DNA of 64,000 nucleotides from Gammaproteobacteria bacterium (GTDB lineage Bacteria; Pseudomonadota; Gammaproteobacteria; Chromatiales; Chromatiaceae). The translations under genes were made by a program, and so were the position numbers. The stretch is taken from contig RZZN01000006.1 of assembly GCA_009929855.1 (NCBI GenBank), positions 1 to 64,000 of the forward strand, written 5' to 3'. The first letter of the stretch is position 1. Every line of letters starts with the position of its first letter. The notes under the pieces were generated by a model. The model was not told where the DNA came from, did not search any database, and was given only the letters and a program-made list of their open reading frames with translations. Positions 62,087-64,000 of this stretch are shown in pieces.

Positions 62087-62962
62087 GTGGACTGGATCAG
62101 CCTCTCATTGATCTGCGCCTTCAGCCTGGCCAGCGCCGACGCCGCGACCAAGGCATGGCTGCAAGGCTTCTCGGCGCGCGAGCTGGTGGTGGTCCGATTC
62201 GGCATCGTCGGTCTCTTGATGGCCCCGTTGCTGGTCGGGATGGGGCCGCTCACATCCATCGAGCCGGTCTTCTGGCTCTGGATCGCCGCACTGATTCCGT
62301 TGGAGCTGGTCGCGATGCTGCTCTACATGATCGCGATCCGTGATCATCCACTCTCGCTCACACTCCCCTATCTGGCCTTCACACCGGTCTTCGTCATCGC
62401 TGTCGCCTGGATCGTCCTCGGCGAGGCGGTCAGCCTCCAGGGTGCGGGCGGGGTGCTGCTGGTCGTCGCCGGGGCCTGGCTGCTCAATCGACGGCATGCC
62501 CGCATGGCCGATTGGCGCAGCTGGACACGGCCCTTCAGCAGTATCCTGCGCGAGCGCGGATCCCGGATCATGCTCGGGGTCGCGGCCATCTACGCGGTGA
62601 CCGCCACGCTCGGCAAGGGCGCGATGGGCTACCTTGCCGCGGAGGACTTCGGCGCCTTCTATTTCGCCCTGCTCGGCGCGGCCGTGTTGATCCTCTTCGT
62701 GCTACCCCAGCCCGGCATCTTGGCGCGATTGGCCAAGCGGCCACTCCCAGTGCTGGTGGTCGGACTCCTGATGGCCCTGATGGTCTACACCCATTTCCTC
62801 GCGCTCCAGCAGGTCGAGGTCGCGTACATGATCGCCGTGAAGCGCACCAGCCTGCTCTTCGGCATCCTCTATGGCGCGCTCATCTTCCGCGAGCCTGGCT
62901 TGAGGGCCAGTCTGCCGGCAGGCTCACTGATGCTCGCCGGGGTCGTCTTGATCCTGGTGTGA
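62087..62962 (+). CDS. EamA/DMT-superfamily transporter
   Basis: A 291-residue inner-membrane protein with ten predicted helices in two EamA repeats (about 1-135 and 160-291). The start is GTG 62087 with a poor binding site. DMT exporters carry amino acids or metabolites; substrate cannot be assigned. It converges on the phosphotransferase/kinase gene with a 27-bp gap. Confidence 0.85.
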   Translation: MDWISLSLICAFSLASADAATKAWLQGFSARELVVVRFGIVGLLMAPLLVGMGPLTSIEPVFWLWIAALIPLELVAMLLYMIAIRDHPLSLTLPYLAFTPVFVIAVAWIVLGEAVSLQGAGGVLLVVAGAWLLNRRHARMADWRSWTRPFSSILRERGSRIMLGVAAIYAVTATLGKGAMGYLAAEDFGAFYFALLGAAVLILFVLPQPGILARLAKRPLPVLVVGLLMALMVYTHFLALQQVEVAYMIAVKRTSLLFGILYGALIFREPGLRASLPAGSLMLAGVVLILV

Positions 62963-62989
62963 CTGCGATCCCGCGGTGGGCTGCACGAG

Positions 62990-64000
62990 TCAGCGCGCAC
63001 CAGCCTCGCGCGGGCCGGCCGCCGCGGCCTGGACGCACTGGGGCGCCAGCAGCGTCTCGACGCGCCGCAGCAGCTCCGCGATGACGATCGGCTGGCTGGT
63101 GTCGATGTGCACGACATACTCGAGCTCATCATCGCCCAAGGCCTCGCGTGCCGCGCATTGCGATTCCATGACCTGCACATTGGCCTCGGAGGCATCGGAG
63201 TCGCATGCCAGACGTTGACGGATGCGCTCGCGCAGCAACTCGGGTGGGGCCTCCAGGCTGAGCAGCGCGACCGGGATCAGACGCCGCCGCGCCAGCTCCC
63301 GGAAGAGATCGCGCTGAGACCGATCGATGAAGGTCGCATCCACCAAGACGTCATAACCGTACCCGAGGATGCGCTCGGCCAGATGCAGCAGCCGATCATA
63401 GGTCCATTGGGTCGCGGTCGGCAGATAGAGCCCGAGGGTGGCCGACGAGCGCGCGGGCGTGCTCTCGGCGACCCCGAACAGTCGCTTGCGCTCGACGTCG
63501 GAGCGCAGATGGATGAGCGGCAGCTGCTCGCTCAGCTGCCGTGACAGATGGCTCTTGCCCGAACCCGAGAGACCAGAGGCAAGATAGAGCCGCGGCGCGC
63601 GCGGGTGTGTGTAGGACTCGGCCAGATCCAGATAGCGACGGCACAGCGCCAGATCACGCGCCGCCTCCTCTGGATCCGGGAGCTGTTGGCCGAGACGGAT
63701 CGACATGACCTTCGCGCGTACCAGCGCGCGATAGGCCTTGTAGAGATCCAGCACCTGCAAGGCCCCATAGTCGCCGCAACGTTCCAGATAGCGATTGAGC
63801 AAGCGACGCGCCATCTGGGGTGTTCCAGACTCCTCCAGGTCCATGATGAGGAAGGCGATCTCGCTGGCGGTATCGATCCAGCGCAGGGCCGGGTTGAACT
63901 CGATCGCGTCGAAGATGCGGATCTCGCCCGCGACCAGTGCGATGTTGCCGCGATGCATGTCGCCATGACACTCGCGCACATGACCCTCGCGCCGGCGTCG
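62990..64000 (-). CDS. Aminoglycoside-phosphotransferase-like / P-loop kinase fusion, 5' end missing
   Basis: The C-terminal 336 residues of a larger protein; the frame is open to the window edge. The visible part starts in an APH-type kinase domain, with RECHGDMHRGN catalytic loop and FDAIEFN metal site. It continues into an AAA/zeta-like P-loop kinase domain with LASGLSGSGKSHLSRQL near the middle. This fusion is widespread in proteobacteria; function unknown. Real antibiotic resistance is unlikely. Confidence 0.88.
   Translation of the reverse strand, partial: RRRREGHVRECHGDMHRGNIALVAGEIRIFDAIEFNPALRWIDTASEIAFLIMDLEESGTPQMARRLLNRYLERCGDYGALQVLDLYKAYRALVRAKVMSIRLGQQLPDPEEAARDLALCRRYLDLAESYTHPRAPRLYLASGLSGSGKSHLSRQLSEQLPLIHLRSDVERKRLFGVAESTPARSSATLGLYLPTATQWTYDRLLHLAERILGYGYDVLVDATFIDRSQRDLFRELARRRLIPVALLSLEAPPELLRERIRQRLACDSDASEANVQVMESQCAAREALGDDELEYVVHIDTSQPIVIAELLRRVETLLAPQCVQAAAAGPREAGAR

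Overview
The window is GC-rich, densely packed bacterial chromosome from a gammaproteobacterium, most likely a purple sulfur bacterium of the Chromatiaceae. The best evidence is a soxB gene divergent from soxX-soxA-soxK-soxL, the arrangement known from Allochromatium vinosum. A pyruvate:ferredoxin oxidoreductase (nifJ) and glycogen phosphorylase fit anaerobic phototrophic carbon storage. I saw no insertion sequence, prophage, CRISPR array or rRNA. There is one tRNA, tRNA-Leu(UAG).

Layout. 0.3-2.4 kb: an acetate-type sodium symporter (actP) with its small DUF485 partner. 2.8-7.6 kb: thiosulfate oxidation (soxB | soxXAKL). 7.9-17.2 kb: tRNA-Leu, a periplasmic 5'-nucleotidase-like enzyme, a CoA-binding protein, an Old Yellow Enzyme, an HD-GYP response regulator, dsbB, moaA and a B12-type radical SAM protein. 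17.2-20.3 kb: two small genes including a bolA homologue, prfC, rimI and a 60-codon unknown gene. 20.5-28.8 kb: nifJ with a dihydroorotate-dehydrogenase-like gene, a glycine-zipper lipoprotein, murJ and an EAL response regulator. 28.9-37.8 kb: the translation operon rimP-nusA-infB-rbfA-truB-rpsO-pnp on the minus strand. 37.9-43.4 kb: a structured stretch ending in a strong terminator, an Ala/Pro-rich membrane protein with a Gly-Tyr tail, methylthioinosine phosphorylase, a hemerythrin, hpt, nagZ and an orphan ABC permease. 43.6-48.2 kb: ftsH, maf and an MltD-like lytic transglycosylase. 48.3-54.9 kb: a Pat-type protein acetyltransferase divergent from a histone-deacetylase-family gene, then glgP. 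55.2-60.8 kb: a solitary PIN-domain gene, then a small membrane protein, an SLC5-transporter histidine kinase, a CheY-like receiver and a CBS/nucleotidyltransferase (DUF294) protein. 60.9-64 kb: dusA, an EamA transporter and a phosphotransferase/P-loop kinase gene cut by the window end.

How the genes connect. SoxB, SoxXA and SoxK are periplasmic thiosulfate oxidation parts; soxYZ must lie elsewhere, and no soxCD is visible, as expected in a sulfur-globule former. NifJ, GlgP, ActP, the CoA-linked acetyltransferase, the deacetylase and the SLC5 kinase all touch acetyl-CoA/acetate or storage carbon, although they are spread over several operons. The HD-GYP and EAL proteins both point to cyclic-di-GMP turnover.

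Most worth a second look: the structured, terminator-capped stretch at about 37.93-38.17 kb (possible small RNA); the perfect 30-bp palindrome and a TGC-rich palindrome ahead of glgP; the Pat/deacetylase pair; the SLC5 kinase module; the duplicated SoxK; and the small gene at 20.14 kb. All functional calls come from reading sequence and recalling families; no database search was run.
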